Assembly (NCBI RefSeq): GCF_019090165.1
Contig: NZ_JAHRIB010000023.1
Coordinates: forward strand, 96,747 to 160,746
Origin: Streptomyces sp. BV286
GTDB lineage: Bacteria; Actinomycetota; Actinomycetes; Streptomycetales; Streptomycetaceae
DNA length: 64,000 bases
Direction of reading: 5' to 3'
The translations under genes were made by a program, and so were the position numbers. The first letter of the stretch is position 1. Each line of letters starts with the position of its first letter. The notes beneath the pieces were generated by a model. It saw only the letters and a program-made list of their open reading frames with translations. It was not told where the DNA came from and searched no databases. This document shows, one piece after another, positions 16,251-24,797 of this stretch.

Positions 16251-17471
16251 ATGTCCCGAGAGTCCGAGGCCGATTCGCCCGGGGAAGCCGAGCTCCCCGG
16301 CACGCTGCCCGAGGCGCTGCGCGCCGAACTGGTCGCGTTCCGGCGTGACTTGCACATGCACCCGGAGCTGGGCAACCAGGAGTTCCGTACCACCGCCGCG
16401 ATCAAGGCGCGCCTGGAGCGGGCCGGCCTGCGGCCCCGCGTGCTGGACACGGGGACCGGGCTCATCTGTGACGTCGGCGTGCCGGACCCCGCGCTCCCGA
16501 TGCTCGCGCTGCGTGCCGACATCGACGGGCTGCCCATCCCGGACATGAAGACCGAGTGCGCGTACCGGTCGACCGTGCCCGACCGGGCCCACGCCTGCGG
16601 ACACGACGTGCACACGACCGTCGTACTGGGCGCCGGCCTCGTCCTCGCGGACCTCCATGCGAAGGGCCTGCTCCCGAGGGCCGTACGGCTGATCTTCCAG
16701 CCCGCGGAGGAAGTGCTTCCCGGCGGCGCCCCCGACGTCATCAAGTGCGGCGGACTGGACGGCGTCGAGCGGATCGTCGGCGTCCACTGCGACCCGAGGG
16801 TCGACGCCGGTCGCGTCGGCCTCCGCCACGGGGCCATCACGTCCGCCTGCGACCGGCTGGAGGTCTCGCTGGACGGCCCCGGCGGGCACACCGCGCGGCC
16901 GCACCTCACCACCGACCTGGTCACCGCGGTCGCCCGGGTCGCCACCGACGTGCCGGCGGTCGTCGCCCGGCGGGTCGACGCGCGGGCAGGGCTCTCCGTG
17001 ACCTGGGGACGCATCGAGTCGGGCCACGCCTGCAACGTGATCCCGCAGCACGCCGAGCTCTCCGGCACCGTGCGGTGCCTGGACCTCGCGTCCTGGCACG
17101 CCGCCCCCGACCTGGTGCACGCGGCCATCGACGAGATCGCCACCCTCCACCGGGCCAAGTCCGTGATCAACTACGTGCGCGGGGTGCCGCCGGTCGTCAA
17201 CGACCCGGACACGACCGACCTCCTGCGCGACGCGATGACCGCCCGGCGCGGCGACCGGTCCGTGGAGGGCACCGAGCAGAGCCTCGGCGGCGAGGACTTC
17301 TCCTGGTACCTGGAGCACGTGCCCGGCGCCATGGCCCGTCTCGGGGTGCGCGCGCCGGGCGAGCGGACCGTCAGGGACCTGCACCAGGGCGATTTCGACG
17401 TCGACGAGTCGGCCATCGCGGTCGGCGTCGAGATGTTCACCGCCGCCGCCCTCCTGCAGGCGCGGAGCTGA
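16251..17471 (+). CDS. M20-family amidohydrolase / metallopeptidase
   Basis: 406 aa, zinc-dependent hydrolase of the hippurate/acyl-amino-acid amidohydrolase type. Metal and catalytic motifs are present: MHPELGNQE, ALRADIDGLP, HACGHDVHT, LIFQPAEEVLPGG and LGGEDFSWYLEHVPG, with a dimerisation domain between about 180 and 290. ATG 16251 has an AGAGGG Shine-Dalgarno 11 bp away; GTG 16239 (four residues longer, possibly leaderless) is an alternative. It is a single gene between a terminated operon and the nucleoside regulon. It cytosolically cleaves an N-acyl or peptide bond; substrate not predictable. Confidence 0.85.
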   Translation: MSRESEADSPGEAELPGTLPEALRAELVAFRRDLHMHPELGNQEFRTTAAIKARLERAGLRPRVLDTGTGLICDVGVPDPALPMLALRADIDGLPIPDMKTECAYRSTVPDRAHACGHDVHTTVVLGAGLVLADLHAKGLLPRAVRLIFQPAEEVLPGGAPDVIKCGGLDGVERIVGVHCDPRVDAGRVGLRHGAITSACDRLEVSLDGPGGHTARPHLTTDLVTAVARVATDVPAVVARRVDARAGLSVTWGRIESGHACNVIPQHAELSGTVRCLDLASWHAAPDLVHAAIDEIATLHRAKSVINYVRGVPPVVNDPDTTDLLRDAMTARRGDRSVEGTEQSLGGEDFSWYLEHVPGAMARLGVRAPGERTVRDLHQGDFDVDESAIAVGVEMFTAAALLQARS

Positions 17472-17633
17472 CGCGCGGCCACGGACGGTGACGAGAGGCC
17501 GATCGACGAGGGGTGCCCCGATGGGTACCCCTTCGTCCTCCTGTGTCACTCGTACGTAACGCACGACGGGCGTTCGTAACGGGCCGTCGGCACGAATCGA
17601 TAACGGCAGTGAGGAATGGCGTTCCCCTGGACG

Positions 17634-17650
17634 TCTACGCGCGTTACTGT
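17634..17650 (+). promoter_or_regulatory. Nucleoside-regulon operator A with promoter of first BMP gene
   Basis: TCTACGCGCGTTAC (17634-17647): the left half of the CTACGCGCGTAG palindrome is perfect and the right half is altered. A likely -10 TACTGT spans 17645-17650. The upstream TCGATAACGG (17597-17606) and the operator recur at the second BMP gene (18909-18962), so the two promoters look duplicated. Confidence 0.68.
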
Positions 17651-17708
17651 GCGCCGCAGTCAGCGTCGGCAACGGCGCCGTTGGGGAATGTGTAAGGGGT
17701 GCTCTCTC

Positions 17709-18788
17709 ATGCGTCGGATTTCTCGGAGAAACAGGCTTTCACAAGCCGCTGTCGCCGTCGCGGTCGTCGTCGTCGCGGCCGCCGGTTGCGGCGAGACCAG
17801 CAACGAATCGTCGGGCAGTGACACCGAATCCGGCTCAGGCTCGGGCTACAAGGGCAAGGGCATCGGTCTGGCCTACGACATCGGAGGCCGCGGCGACCAG
17901 TCGTTCAACGACGCCGCCTACTCCGGGTTCGAGAAGGCCCAGAAGGAATTCAAGATCGGCGGCAACGACATCGAGCCGAGCGACGGCGAGTCGGACGCCG
18001 ACAAGGTGCAGCGCCTGACCCAGATGGCGAAGACCGGCTACAACCCCATCATCGGCGTCGGCTACATCTACGCCCCCGCGGTCAAGGAAGTCTCCGCCAA
18101 GTACCCGGACATCACCTTCGCCGTCATCGACGACGCCCAGGTGCAGGCGAAGAACGTCGCCGACATGGTGTTCGCCGAGGAGCAGGCCTCCTACCTCGCC
18201 GGTGTCGCCGCGGCCAAGACCAGCAAGAAGAACCACGTCGGCTTCATCGGCGGCGTGGACATCCCGCTGATCCACAAGTTCGAGGCGGGCTTCGTCCAGG
18301 GCGCCCAGTCGGTCGACCCGAAGATCAAGATCGAGAAGCGGTACCTCACCGAGAAGCCCGAGGACGGCGGATTCGCCAACCCGAGCATGGGCAAGGAGGC
18401 CGCCAGCGGCCAGATCGAGTCCGGCGCCGACGTGATCTACCACGCCGCCGGTCTGTCGGGCCAGGGCGTCATCCAGGAGGCCGCGGCCGAGAAGGTCTGG
18501 GCGATCGGCGTCGACTCCGACCAGTACAAGCAGAAGCCCCTCGCCGCCTCCAAGGAATGGATCCTGGGCTCCGCCCTCAAGGACGTCGGTGGCGCCGTCT
18601 ACGAGGTCACCAAGTCGGTCGTCGACGGGAAGCCGCTCTCGGGCGAGCACCGCGGTGACCTGAAGTCCGGCGGTGTGGGCTTCGCCGACTCCAACCCGAA
18701 GTACAAGGCCATGACCGAGGTCGTCGCGGCCGTCGACAAGGCCAAGGAAGACATCATCAGCGGCAAGGTCACCGTCAAGACCGAGTGA
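17709..18788 (+). CDS. bmpA: BMP-family nucleoside-binding lipoprotein 1
   Basis: 359 aa substrate-binding lipoprotein of the basic membrane protein (PnrA/TmpC-like) family, which binds purine or pyrimidine nucleosides. It has a lipoprotein signal with A24-A-G-C27, a Ser/Gly linker, then a periplasmic-binding fold with DQSFNDAAYSGFEKA, GYNPIIGVGYIYAP, GFIGGVDIPLIHKFEAGF, YHAAGLSGQGV and WAIGVDSDQY. ATG 17709 follows AAGGGG; the frame runs further upstream without a usable start. It has its own promoter and terminator and precedes a close paralogue and the cognate ABC transporter. Confidence 0.92.
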   Translation: MRRISRRNRLSQAAVAVAVVVVAAAGCGETSNESSGSDTESGSGSGYKGKGIGLAYDIGGRGDQSFNDAAYSGFEKAQKEFKIGGNDIEPSDGESDADKVQRLTQMAKTGYNPIIGVGYIYAPAVKEVSAKYPDITFAVIDDAQVQAKNVADMVFAEEQASYLAGVAAAKTSKKNHVGFIGGVDIPLIHKFEAGFVQGAQSVDPKIKIEKRYLTEKPEDGGFANPSMGKEAASGQIESGADVIYHAAGLSGQGVIQEAAAEKVWAIGVDSDQYKQKPLAASKEWILGSALKDVGGAVYEVTKSVVDGKPLSGEHRGDLKSGGVGFADSNPKYKAMTEVVAAVDKAKEDIISGKVTVKTE

Positions 18789-18842
18789 CCGCCCGACACC
18801 TACTGGCCGGTTGACCCGTCGGTAGGCACCTTCGCAGGTCGT

Positions 18843-18869
18843 ACGCCCCTTGCCTCCAGCAAGGGGCGT
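18843..18869 (+). terminator. Terminator of first BMP gene
   Basis: Perfect 11-bp stem ACGCCCCTTGC/GCAAGGGGCGT with a 5-nt loop, 54 bp after the stop at 18788. Confidence 0.75.
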
Positions 18870-18945
18870 TCGACGTTCCGTAGTCTGTGCGGCATCTGCG
18901 GCCACAGCTCGATAACGGACCGGACAGAAGGGGTTTTCCGTCAGG

Positions 18946-18962
18946 TCTACGCGCGTTACGCT
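18946..18962 (+). promoter_or_regulatory. Nucleoside-regulon operator B with promoter of second BMP gene
   Basis: TCTACGCGCGTTAC (18946-18959), identical to site A, running into a probable -10 TACGCT (18957-18962). The upstream TCGATAACGG (18909-18918) is also shared with the first BMP promoter, at the same spacing. Confidence 0.68.
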
Positions 18963-19013
18963 GCGGCGGAACCAGCGCCTGGTATGGGCGCTTGCACAAA
19001 GGAGTCACGTTCC

Positions 19014-20063
19014 ATGCGCCGGGTGTCCCGAATCGCTGTCGCGGGCGTTGCGACCGCTACCCTCACCGCCGCCCTCGCTGCTTGCGGCGGCACGTCCAAC
19101 GACGCCGCGGACAGCGGCGACGGCAAGAGCAAGGGCATCGCCCTCGCGTACGACGTCGGCGGCAAGGGCGACCAGTCCTTCAACGACGCCGCGACCGCCG
19201 GCATGGACAAGGCCGCCGCGGAGTTCAAGTACGGCTCCAAGGCCGTCGAGCCGACCGACGGCGAGTCGGACGCCGACAAGGTGCAGCGCCTGGAGACGCT
19301 CGCCAAGGCCGGCTACAACCCGGTGATCGGCGTCGGCTACGCCTACGCGCCGGCCGTCGCCGAGGTCGCCGACAAGTTCCCGAAGACGACCTTCGGCATC
19401 GTCGACGACGAGACGATCAACAAGAAGAACGTGGCGGACATGGTCTTCCACGAGGAGCAGGCCTCCTACCTCGCGGGTGTCACCGCGGCCCTCACGACCA
19501 AGTCGAAGACCGTCGGCTTCGTCGGCGGCGTGGACATCCCGCTGATCCACAAGTTCGAGGCGGGCTTCAAGCAGGGCGTCGCGGACACGAACCCGAAGGT
19601 CAAGGTCGTCTCGCAGTTCCTGACCGAGAAGGCCGAGGACGGCGGCTTCGCCAGCCCCGACAAGGGCAAGACCGCCGCCGAGGGCCAGATCGAGGACGGC
19701 GCCGACGTGGTTTACCACGCCGCGGGCCTGTCCGGTCAGGGCGTCATCGAGGCCGCCTCCGCCGCGAAGGTGTGGGCGATCGGCGTCGACTCCGACCAGT
19801 ACAGCCAGGACGCCCTGAAGGCGTACAAGCAGTACATCCTCACCTCGGCCACCAAGGACGTCGCGGGCGCGGTCTACAACCTCGCCAAGTCGGTCCAGGA
19901 CGGCAAGCCCGAGACCGGTGTCGTGCGTGCCTCCCTCAAGACCGGCGGCGTGGGCCTGGCGGACTCGAACCCCGAGTTCAAGGACAACGCGAAGCTGCAG
20001 GAGGCCCTGAAGAAGGCCACCGAAGGCATCAACGACGGCACGATCAAGGTCAAGACCTCGTAG
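19014..20063 (+). CDS. bmpA: BMP-family nucleoside-binding lipoprotein 2
   Basis: 349 aa paralogue of the preceding gene, very similar across the whole length (shared DQSFNDAA, DGESDADKVQRL, GGVDIPLIHKFEAGF, YHAAGLSGQGV and IGVDSDQY). The lipobox is L21-A-A-C24. ATG 19014 has an AAAGGAG Shine-Dalgarno; the upstream frame extension is noncoding. Its own regulated promoter (site B) and downstream hairpin show it is a separate transcript. Two receptors feeding one ABC transporter may differ in nucleoside preference or affinity. It acts on the outer face of the membrane. Confidence 0.92.
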   Translation: MRRVSRIAVAGVATATLTAALAACGGTSNDAADSGDGKSKGIALAYDVGGKGDQSFNDAATAGMDKAAAEFKYGSKAVEPTDGESDADKVQRLETLAKAGYNPVIGVGYAYAPAVAEVADKFPKTTFGIVDDETINKKNVADMVFHEEQASYLAGVTAALTTKSKTVGFVGGVDIPLIHKFEAGFKQGVADTNPKVKVVSQFLTEKAEDGGFASPDKGKTAAEGQIEDGADVVYHAAGLSGQGVIEAASAAKVWAIGVDSDQYSQDALKAYKQYILTSATKDVAGAVYNLAKSVQDGKPETGVVRASLKTGGVGLADSNPEFKDNAKLQEALKKATEGINDGTIKVKTS

Positions 20064-20110
20064 TGACCGTGGTCAATCAGGCGCTGTAATGGCACCGTTA
20101 CGGTCGCGGA

Positions 20111-20148
20111 AACGGGGTGCGGGAAGGATGGCCTTCCCGCGCCCCGTT
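20111..20148 (+). terminator. Terminator of second BMP gene
   Basis: 17-bp stem (20111-20127 with 20132-20148) with a single T-G wobble and 4-nt loop, 47 bp after the stop at 20063. Confidence 0.75.
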
Positions 20149-20219
20149 CGCGCGGCGGATGATCCGGGTGTACCCGAAAATCGGGGACATGCCTGGAACA
20201 CTCGACTCCGCAGTAGTTG

Positions 20220-20248
20220 TTGAAGCAGGGGCGCTACGCGCGTAGATG
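20220..20248 (+). promoter_or_regulatory. Nucleoside-regulon operator C in the ABC-operon promoter
   Basis: Perfect palindrome CTACGCGCGTAG at 20234-20245. A TTGAAG -35 (20220-20225) and TAGATG -10 (20243-20248) with a 17-bp spacer fit around it, so the operator overlaps the -10. A strong AAGGAG lies 11 bp further on. The layout suggests repression by blocking RNA polymerase. Confidence 0.72.
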
Positions 20249-20273
20249 GCCCCTTTTCCAAGGAGAGTGCGCC

Positions 20274-21923
20274 ATCGACGCGTCCAGCAGCCCTCCGCTC
20301 GCCGCCAGTTCGACCGTGTCGGTCGAGCTGGCGGGGATCACGAAGCGATTTCCCGGTGTCGTCGCCAACCACGACATCCACCTGTCCGTCCGCAAGGGCA
20401 CCGTGCACGCCCTCGTCGGGGAGAACGGCGCCGGCAAGTCGACCCTGATGAAGATCCTCTACGGCATGCAGAAGCCGGACGAGGGCACCATCGCGGTCGA
20501 CGGCGAGCAGGTGAGCTTCTCCAGCCCCGCCGACGCCATCGTGCGCGGCATCGGCATGGTCCACCAGCACTTCATGCTGGCCGACTACCTCACCGTCCTG
20601 GAGAACGTCGTCCTGGGCAGCGAGAAGCTCTACGGCATCGGCGGCGGCGCCCGCGACAAGATCAAGGAGATCTCCGAGCGGTACGGCCTCGGGGTGCGCC
20701 CGGACGCCCTCGTCGAGGACCTCGGGGTCGCCGACCGCCAGCGCGTGGAGATCCTCAAGGTCCTCTACCGCGGCGCCCGCATCCTGATCCTGGACGAGCC
20801 GACCGCCGTCCTCGTGCCGCAGGAGGTCGACGCGCTCTTCGACAACCTCCGCGAGCTCAAGGCCGAGGGCCTGTCCGTCATCTTCATCTCCCACAAGCTG
20901 GGCGAGGTCCTGTCGGTCGCCGACGAGATCACCGTCATCCGGCGGGGCACGACGGTCGGCACGGCGATTCCCGCCGAGACCACCTCGCGCCAGCTCGCCG
21001 AGATGATGGTCGGCAGCGAACTGCCCACGCCGGAGACCGCCGAGTCGACGGTCACCGACAAGCCGGTGATCGAGGTCGAGAGCCTCACCGTCCACGCCGG
21101 CGGCGGCGCCTCACTCGGCGACCTCGGCGAGCCGGCCGGCCCCGGGCTCACCGACGCGGCCGCCGGCGGCGACGTGAAGCGCGTCCTCGACGACGTCACC
21201 TTCACCATCCACGCCGGTGAGGTCATGGGCATCGCCGGTGTCGAGGGCAACGGCCAGACCGAACTGGTCGACGCGCTGATCGGCCTCAAGGACGCCGACT
21301 CCGGCACCATCCGCTTCATCGGCGAGGAGATCACCTCCTGGCCCACCCGCAAGCGCCGCGAGCAGGGCGTCGGCTACATCCCCGAGGACCGCCACCGCCA
21401 CGGCCTGCTCCTCGAGGCCCCGCTGTGGGAGAACCGCATCCTGGGCCACGTCACCGAGAAGCCCAACAGCAAGGGCTTCTGGCTGGACATCAAGGGCGCC
21501 CAGGACGACACCCGCCGCATCGTCGAGGAGTACGACGTCCGTACGCCCGGCATCGACGTCACCGCCGCCTCCCTGTCCGGCGGCAACCAGCAGAAGCTGA
21601 TCGTCGGCCGCGAGATGAGCCACAAGCCGCGCTTCCTGATCGCCGCCCACCCCACCCGCGGTGTGGACGTCGGCGCGCAGGCCGCGATCTGGGACCAGAT
21701 CCGCGAAGCCCGCCGCGAGGGCCTGGCCGTGCTGCTGATCTCCGCCGACCTGGACGAGCTGATCGGCCTCTCCGACACCCTCCGGGTGATCTACAACGGC
21801 AGGCTGGTCGCGGACGCCGACCCGGCGACCATCACTCCGGAGGAGCTGGGTTCGGCCATGACCGGCGCCGCCTCCGGCCACCTGGAGCACGTAGAGGAAG
21901 TCCCGGAGGACGACGCCCGATGA
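20274..21923 (+). CDS. Nucleoside ABC transporter ATPase (BMP-type, two NBDs)
   Basis: About 549 aa with two nucleotide-binding domains. The first has a full Walker A (GENGAGKSTL) and ILILDEPTAVL Walker B. The second has a degenerate Walker A (GVEGNGQTE), a good LSGGNQQK signature and the HPTRGVDVG segment, as in the CUT2/BMP ATPase group (NupA-like). The start is uncertain: AAGGAG (20259-20264) is 9 bp before an ATC at 20274; the first standard in-frame start after it is GTG 20316, lacking a ribosome site. It energises uptake through the two downstream permeases (ATGA overlaps) for ligands delivered by the BMP lipoproteins. Confidence 0.88.
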   Translation: MDASSSPPLAASSTVSVELAGITKRFPGVVANHDIHLSVRKGTVHALVGENGAGKSTLMKILYGMQKPDEGTIAVDGEQVSFSSPADAIVRGIGMVHQHFMLADYLTVLENVVLGSEKLYGIGGGARDKIKEISERYGLGVRPDALVEDLGVADRQRVEILKVLYRGARILILDEPTAVLVPQEVDALFDNLRELKAEGLSVIFISHKLGEVLSVADEITVIRRGTTVGTAIPAETTSRQLAEMMVGSELPTPETAESTVTDKPVIEVESLTVHAGGGASLGDLGEPAGPGLTDAAAGGDVKRVLDDVTFTIHAGEVMGIAGVEGNGQTELVDALIGLKDADSGTIRFIGEEITSWPTRKRREQGVGYIPEDRHRHGLLLEAPLWENRILGHVTEKPNSKGFWLDIKGAQDDTRRIVEEYDVRTPGIDVTAASLSGGNQQKLIVGREMSHKPRFLIAAHPTRGVDVGAQAAIWDQIREARREGLAVLLISADLDELIGLSDTLRVIYNGRLVADADPATITPEELGSAMTGAASGHLEHVEEVPEDDAR

Positions 21924-23041
21924 AGAAGTTCGACAAGGAGCGGGTGCTCCTCGCGGTGGCCGGACCGGTCATCGCGCTCGTCGCAGCCGTGGTGCTGACG
22001 TCGTTCGTGCTGCTCGCCTCGGGCAAGAGCCCGATCGAGCCGTACACGCTGATGTTCGAGCAGGCCGGATTCGCCGACGTCCAGGTCCTGATCATCAACC
22101 AGGCGGGGGTCTACTACCTCGCCGCGCTCGCGGTCGCCGTCGGCTTCCGCATGAACCTCTTCAACATCGGCGTCGACGGCCAGTACCGCCTCGCCGCCAT
22201 GATGACCGCCGTCGTCGGCGCGCACGTCTCGCTGCCCGCCGCCCTGCAGATCCCGTTCCTGATGCTGGTGGCCATGCTCACCGGCGCCTTCTGGGCGGGC
22301 ATCGCGGGCGTCCTCAAGGTGACCCGCGGAGTGAGCGAGGTCGTCGCGACGATCATGCTCAACGCGATCGCCACCAGCCTCATCGGCTACCTCACCCTCA
22401 CCTCGGTCTGGGGCGTGCCGCTCGGCAACAACCAGACCACCGGTGTGATGAAGGAGTCCGGCTGGTTCCCCGGCTTCGACATGGGCGACGCGGGCGAGAT
22501 CTACGGCTTCACCCTGATCGCCGTGCTCGCCGGCATTCTGTACTGGCTGGTCCTCAACCGCACCCGGTTCGGCTTCGACCTGCGCGCCACCGGCGCCTCC
22601 GAGACCGCGGCCGCCGCCTCCGGTGTGGACGCCAAGCGCATGGTCCTCACCGCGATGCTGATCTCCGGCGGCATGGCCGGCCTCGCGGGCCTGCCGATCC
22701 TCCTCGGCGACGCCCACACGTACAGCCTGTCCTTCCCGACGGGCCTCGGCTTCACCGGCATCACCATCGCGCTCCTCGGCCGCAACAACCCGGTCGGCAT
22801 CGCCTTCGCCGCCCTGCTGGTCGCCTTCCTCGACAAGGCCTCGCCCGCTCTCGACTACGCGACCCCGGTGGCGTACGACAAGGAGATCGCGGTGATCATG
22901 CAGGGTCTCATCGTGATCGCGGTCGTCGTCTCCTACGAGGCCGTACGCGTCTGGGGCCTGCGCCGCCAGCAGCGGCGGGTCGGTGCGGAACTGGCCGCCG
23001 CCTCCAACGACAACTCCAAGAAGGAGGTGGCTGCCCGATGA
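21920..23041 (+). CDS. Nucleoside ABC transporter permease 1
   Basis: 373 aa inner-membrane permease of the BPD_transp_2 family with about nine helices. Family segments include GFRMNLFNIGVDGQYRLAA and GVSEVVATIMLNAIATSLIGY. ATG 21920 overlaps the ATPase stop by ATGA; a longer frame inside the ATPase gene is shadow. The downstream permease overlaps in the same way, so the three core transporter genes are translationally coupled. With its partner it forms the translocation pore for nucleosides. Homology to the NupB/YufP-type permeases gives the substrate class. Confidence 0.9.
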   Translation: MKKFDKERVLLAVAGPVIALVAAVVLTSFVLLASGKSPIEPYTLMFEQAGFADVQVLIINQAGVYYLAALAVAVGFRMNLFNIGVDGQYRLAAMMTAVVGAHVSLPAALQIPFLMLVAMLTGAFWAGIAGVLKVTRGVSEVVATIMLNAIATSLIGYLTLTSVWGVPLGNNQTTGVMKESGWFPGFDMGDAGEIYGFTLIAVLAGILYWLVLNRTRFGFDLRATGASETAAAASGVDAKRMVLTAMLISGGMAGLAGLPILLGDAHTYSLSFPTGLGFTGITIALLGRNNPVGIAFAALLVAFLDKASPALDYATPVAYDKEIAVIMQGLIVIAVVVSYEAVRVWGLRRQQRRVGAELAAASNDNSKKEVAAR

Positions 23042-24300
23042 GCACCTCGACCGTCGCCAAGGCGCAGGCGCCGAAGCCCGCCCGGGGCCGCCGCCGTATC
23101 TCGTTCCCGGTCCTGCTCCTGCTCATCGCGGGGCTGCTGGTCCTGGTCTCCGCCGTCCGGCTCATCACCGACGCGAACGGCATCACCTCGACCGGCCAGA
23201 TGTCCACCGCCCTGCGCCTGGCCGTGCCGATCGGCCTCGCCGGTCTCGGCGGTCTGTGGGCCGAGCGTGCGGGCGTCGTCAACATCGGCCTCGAAGGCAT
23301 GATGATCCTCGGCACCTGGTTCGGTGCCTGGGCCGGCTTCCAGTGGGGCCCGTGGACCGGTGTCGCCTTCGGCATCATCGGCGGCGCGCTCGGCGGCCTG
23401 CTGCACGCGGTCGTCACCGTCACCTTCAACGTCAACCACATCGTCTCCGGTGTGGCCATCAACATCCTGGCCCTCGGCGTCACCCGCTACCTGTCGACCT
23501 TCGCCTTCGAGGGCGAGGAGGGCGGCACGTCGAAGCAGTCACCGCCGGTCGACTCGCTCGGCACCTTCGACATCCCGGGCGTCTCGGACTGGCTCCAGAC
23601 CCTCAACGGCAAGCACTGGTTCCTGGTCTCCGACCTCGCCGGTCTCGTCGGCGGTGTCTTCACCGGCCTGTCGCCGCTCACCGTGGTCGCCGTCGCGCTC
23701 GTCCCCGTCACCTGGTGGGTGCTGTGGCGCACCTCCTTCGGTCTTCGCCTGCGCTCCTGCGGCGAGAACCCGGTGGCGGCCGAGTCGCTCGGCGTCAATG
23801 TCTACAAGTACAAGTACCTGGCCGTGATCATCTCCGGCGGCTTCGCCGGTCTCGGCGGTGCCTTCCTGTCGCTGGTCGCCTCCAACATCTACCTGGAGGG
23901 CCAGACCGGCGGCCGCGGCTACATCGGTCTCGCCGCGATGATCTTCGGCAACTGGATGCCCGGCGGACTCGCCCTCGGTGCCGGCCTGTTCGGCTACACC
24001 GACAGCCTCAAGCTGCGCGGCGGCGGCACCAACGTCCACGCGCTGCTCCTCCTCCTGGCGCTGCTGCTGATCATCGGCGCGGCCTACTTCGTATGGAAGA
24101 AGCGGTACGTCCAGGCGGCGATCACCACGCTCGTCGGCGTGCTGGTCTTCCTCTGGTACACCAGCACCAACGAGGTCCCGAACCAGGTCGTCACCGCCAC
24201 GCCGTACGTCGTCACGCTGCTCGTCCTCGCGCTCTCCGCGCAGCGCCTGCGGATGCCGAAGGCGGACGGCATGCCGTACCGGCGGGGGCAAGGAAAGTGA
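23038..24300 (+). CDS. Nucleoside ABC transporter permease 2
   Basis: 420 aa permease, NupC/YufQ type, about nine to ten helices. Motifs include WAERAGVVNIGLEGMMILG, NHIVSGVAINILALGV and GGRGYIGLAAMIFGNW. ATG 23038 overlaps the previous stop (ATGA), and its own stop overlaps the cytidine deaminase start (GTGA). It pairs with the 373-aa permease. An Arg/Lys-rich N-terminal stretch of about 20 residues is cytoplasmic. The continuous coupling with deaminase and phosphorylase genes ties uptake directly to degradation of the imported nucleoside. Confidence 0.9.
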   Translation: MSTSTVAKAQAPKPARGRRRISFPVLLLLIAGLLVLVSAVRLITDANGITSTGQMSTALRLAVPIGLAGLGGLWAERAGVVNIGLEGMMILGTWFGAWAGFQWGPWTGVAFGIIGGALGGLLHAVVTVTFNVNHIVSGVAINILALGVTRYLSTFAFEGEEGGTSKQSPPVDSLGTFDIPGVSDWLQTLNGKHWFLVSDLAGLVGGVFTGLSPLTVVAVALVPVTWWVLWRTSFGLRLRSCGENPVAAESLGVNVYKYKYLAVIISGGFAGLGGAFLSLVASNIYLEGQTGGRGYIGLAAMIFGNWMPGGLALGAGLFGYTDSLKLRGGGTNVHALLLLLALLLIIGAAYFVWKKRYVQAAITTLVGVLVFLWYTSTNEVPNQVVTATPYVVTLLVLALSAQRLRMPKADGMPYRRGQGK

Positions 24301-24710
24301 CGTCGGGCGGGGCCGGGCCCGCGGCCGTCGACTGGGAGGCCCTGCGGGAGGTGGCCCGCGAGGCCATGTCCCGCGCGTACGCCCCCTACTCGGGCTACCC
24401 GGTCGGTGTCGCGGCCCTGGCCGACGACGGCCGGGTGCTCTCCGGATGCAACGTGGAGAACGCCTCGTACGGGCTCGGGCTGTGCGCCGAGTGCGGTCTG
24501 GTCTCGCAGCTGCAGAACACCGGGGGCGGCCGGCTCACGCACTTCACGTGCGTGGACGGCCGCGGCGAGATCCTGGTGCCCTGCGGCCGCTGCCGCCAGC
24601 TGCTGTACGAGTTCGGGGGACCCGAACTGCTCCTGGAGACCCCGGCCGGGATCGTGCCGCTCTCCGAGATGCTCCCGCAGGCCTTCGGGCCGGAGCACCT
24701 CACCCAGTAA
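24297..24710 (+). CDS. cdd: Cytidine deaminase
   Basis: 137 aa, small tetrameric class. It has the zinc motifs CAEC (in YGLGLCAECG) with catalytic Glu and PCGRCRQ, and the nucleoside-binding CNVENASYG. It converts cytidine and deoxycytidine to uridine and deoxyuridine in the cytosol. GTG 24297 overlaps the permease stop by 4 bp and has GGAAAG just before; the longer frame inside the permease gene is shadow. In the operon it feeds uridine or deoxyuridine to the next gene's phosphorylase. Confidence 0.93.
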   Translation: MTSGGAGPAAVDWEALREVAREAMSRAYAPYSGYPVGVAALADDGRVLSGCNVENASYGLGLCAECGLVSQLQNTGGGRLTHFTCVDGRGEILVPCGRCRQLLYEFGGPELLLETPAGIVPLSEMLPQAFGPEHLTQ

Positions 24711-24797
24711 TTCATGTGCGGCCCACCGGCGTCCCGGAGCCCCTGTGGCTCCGGAACGCCGGGAGGGCCGCTGCACTTCGGAAGGGAAGCCATAGTC

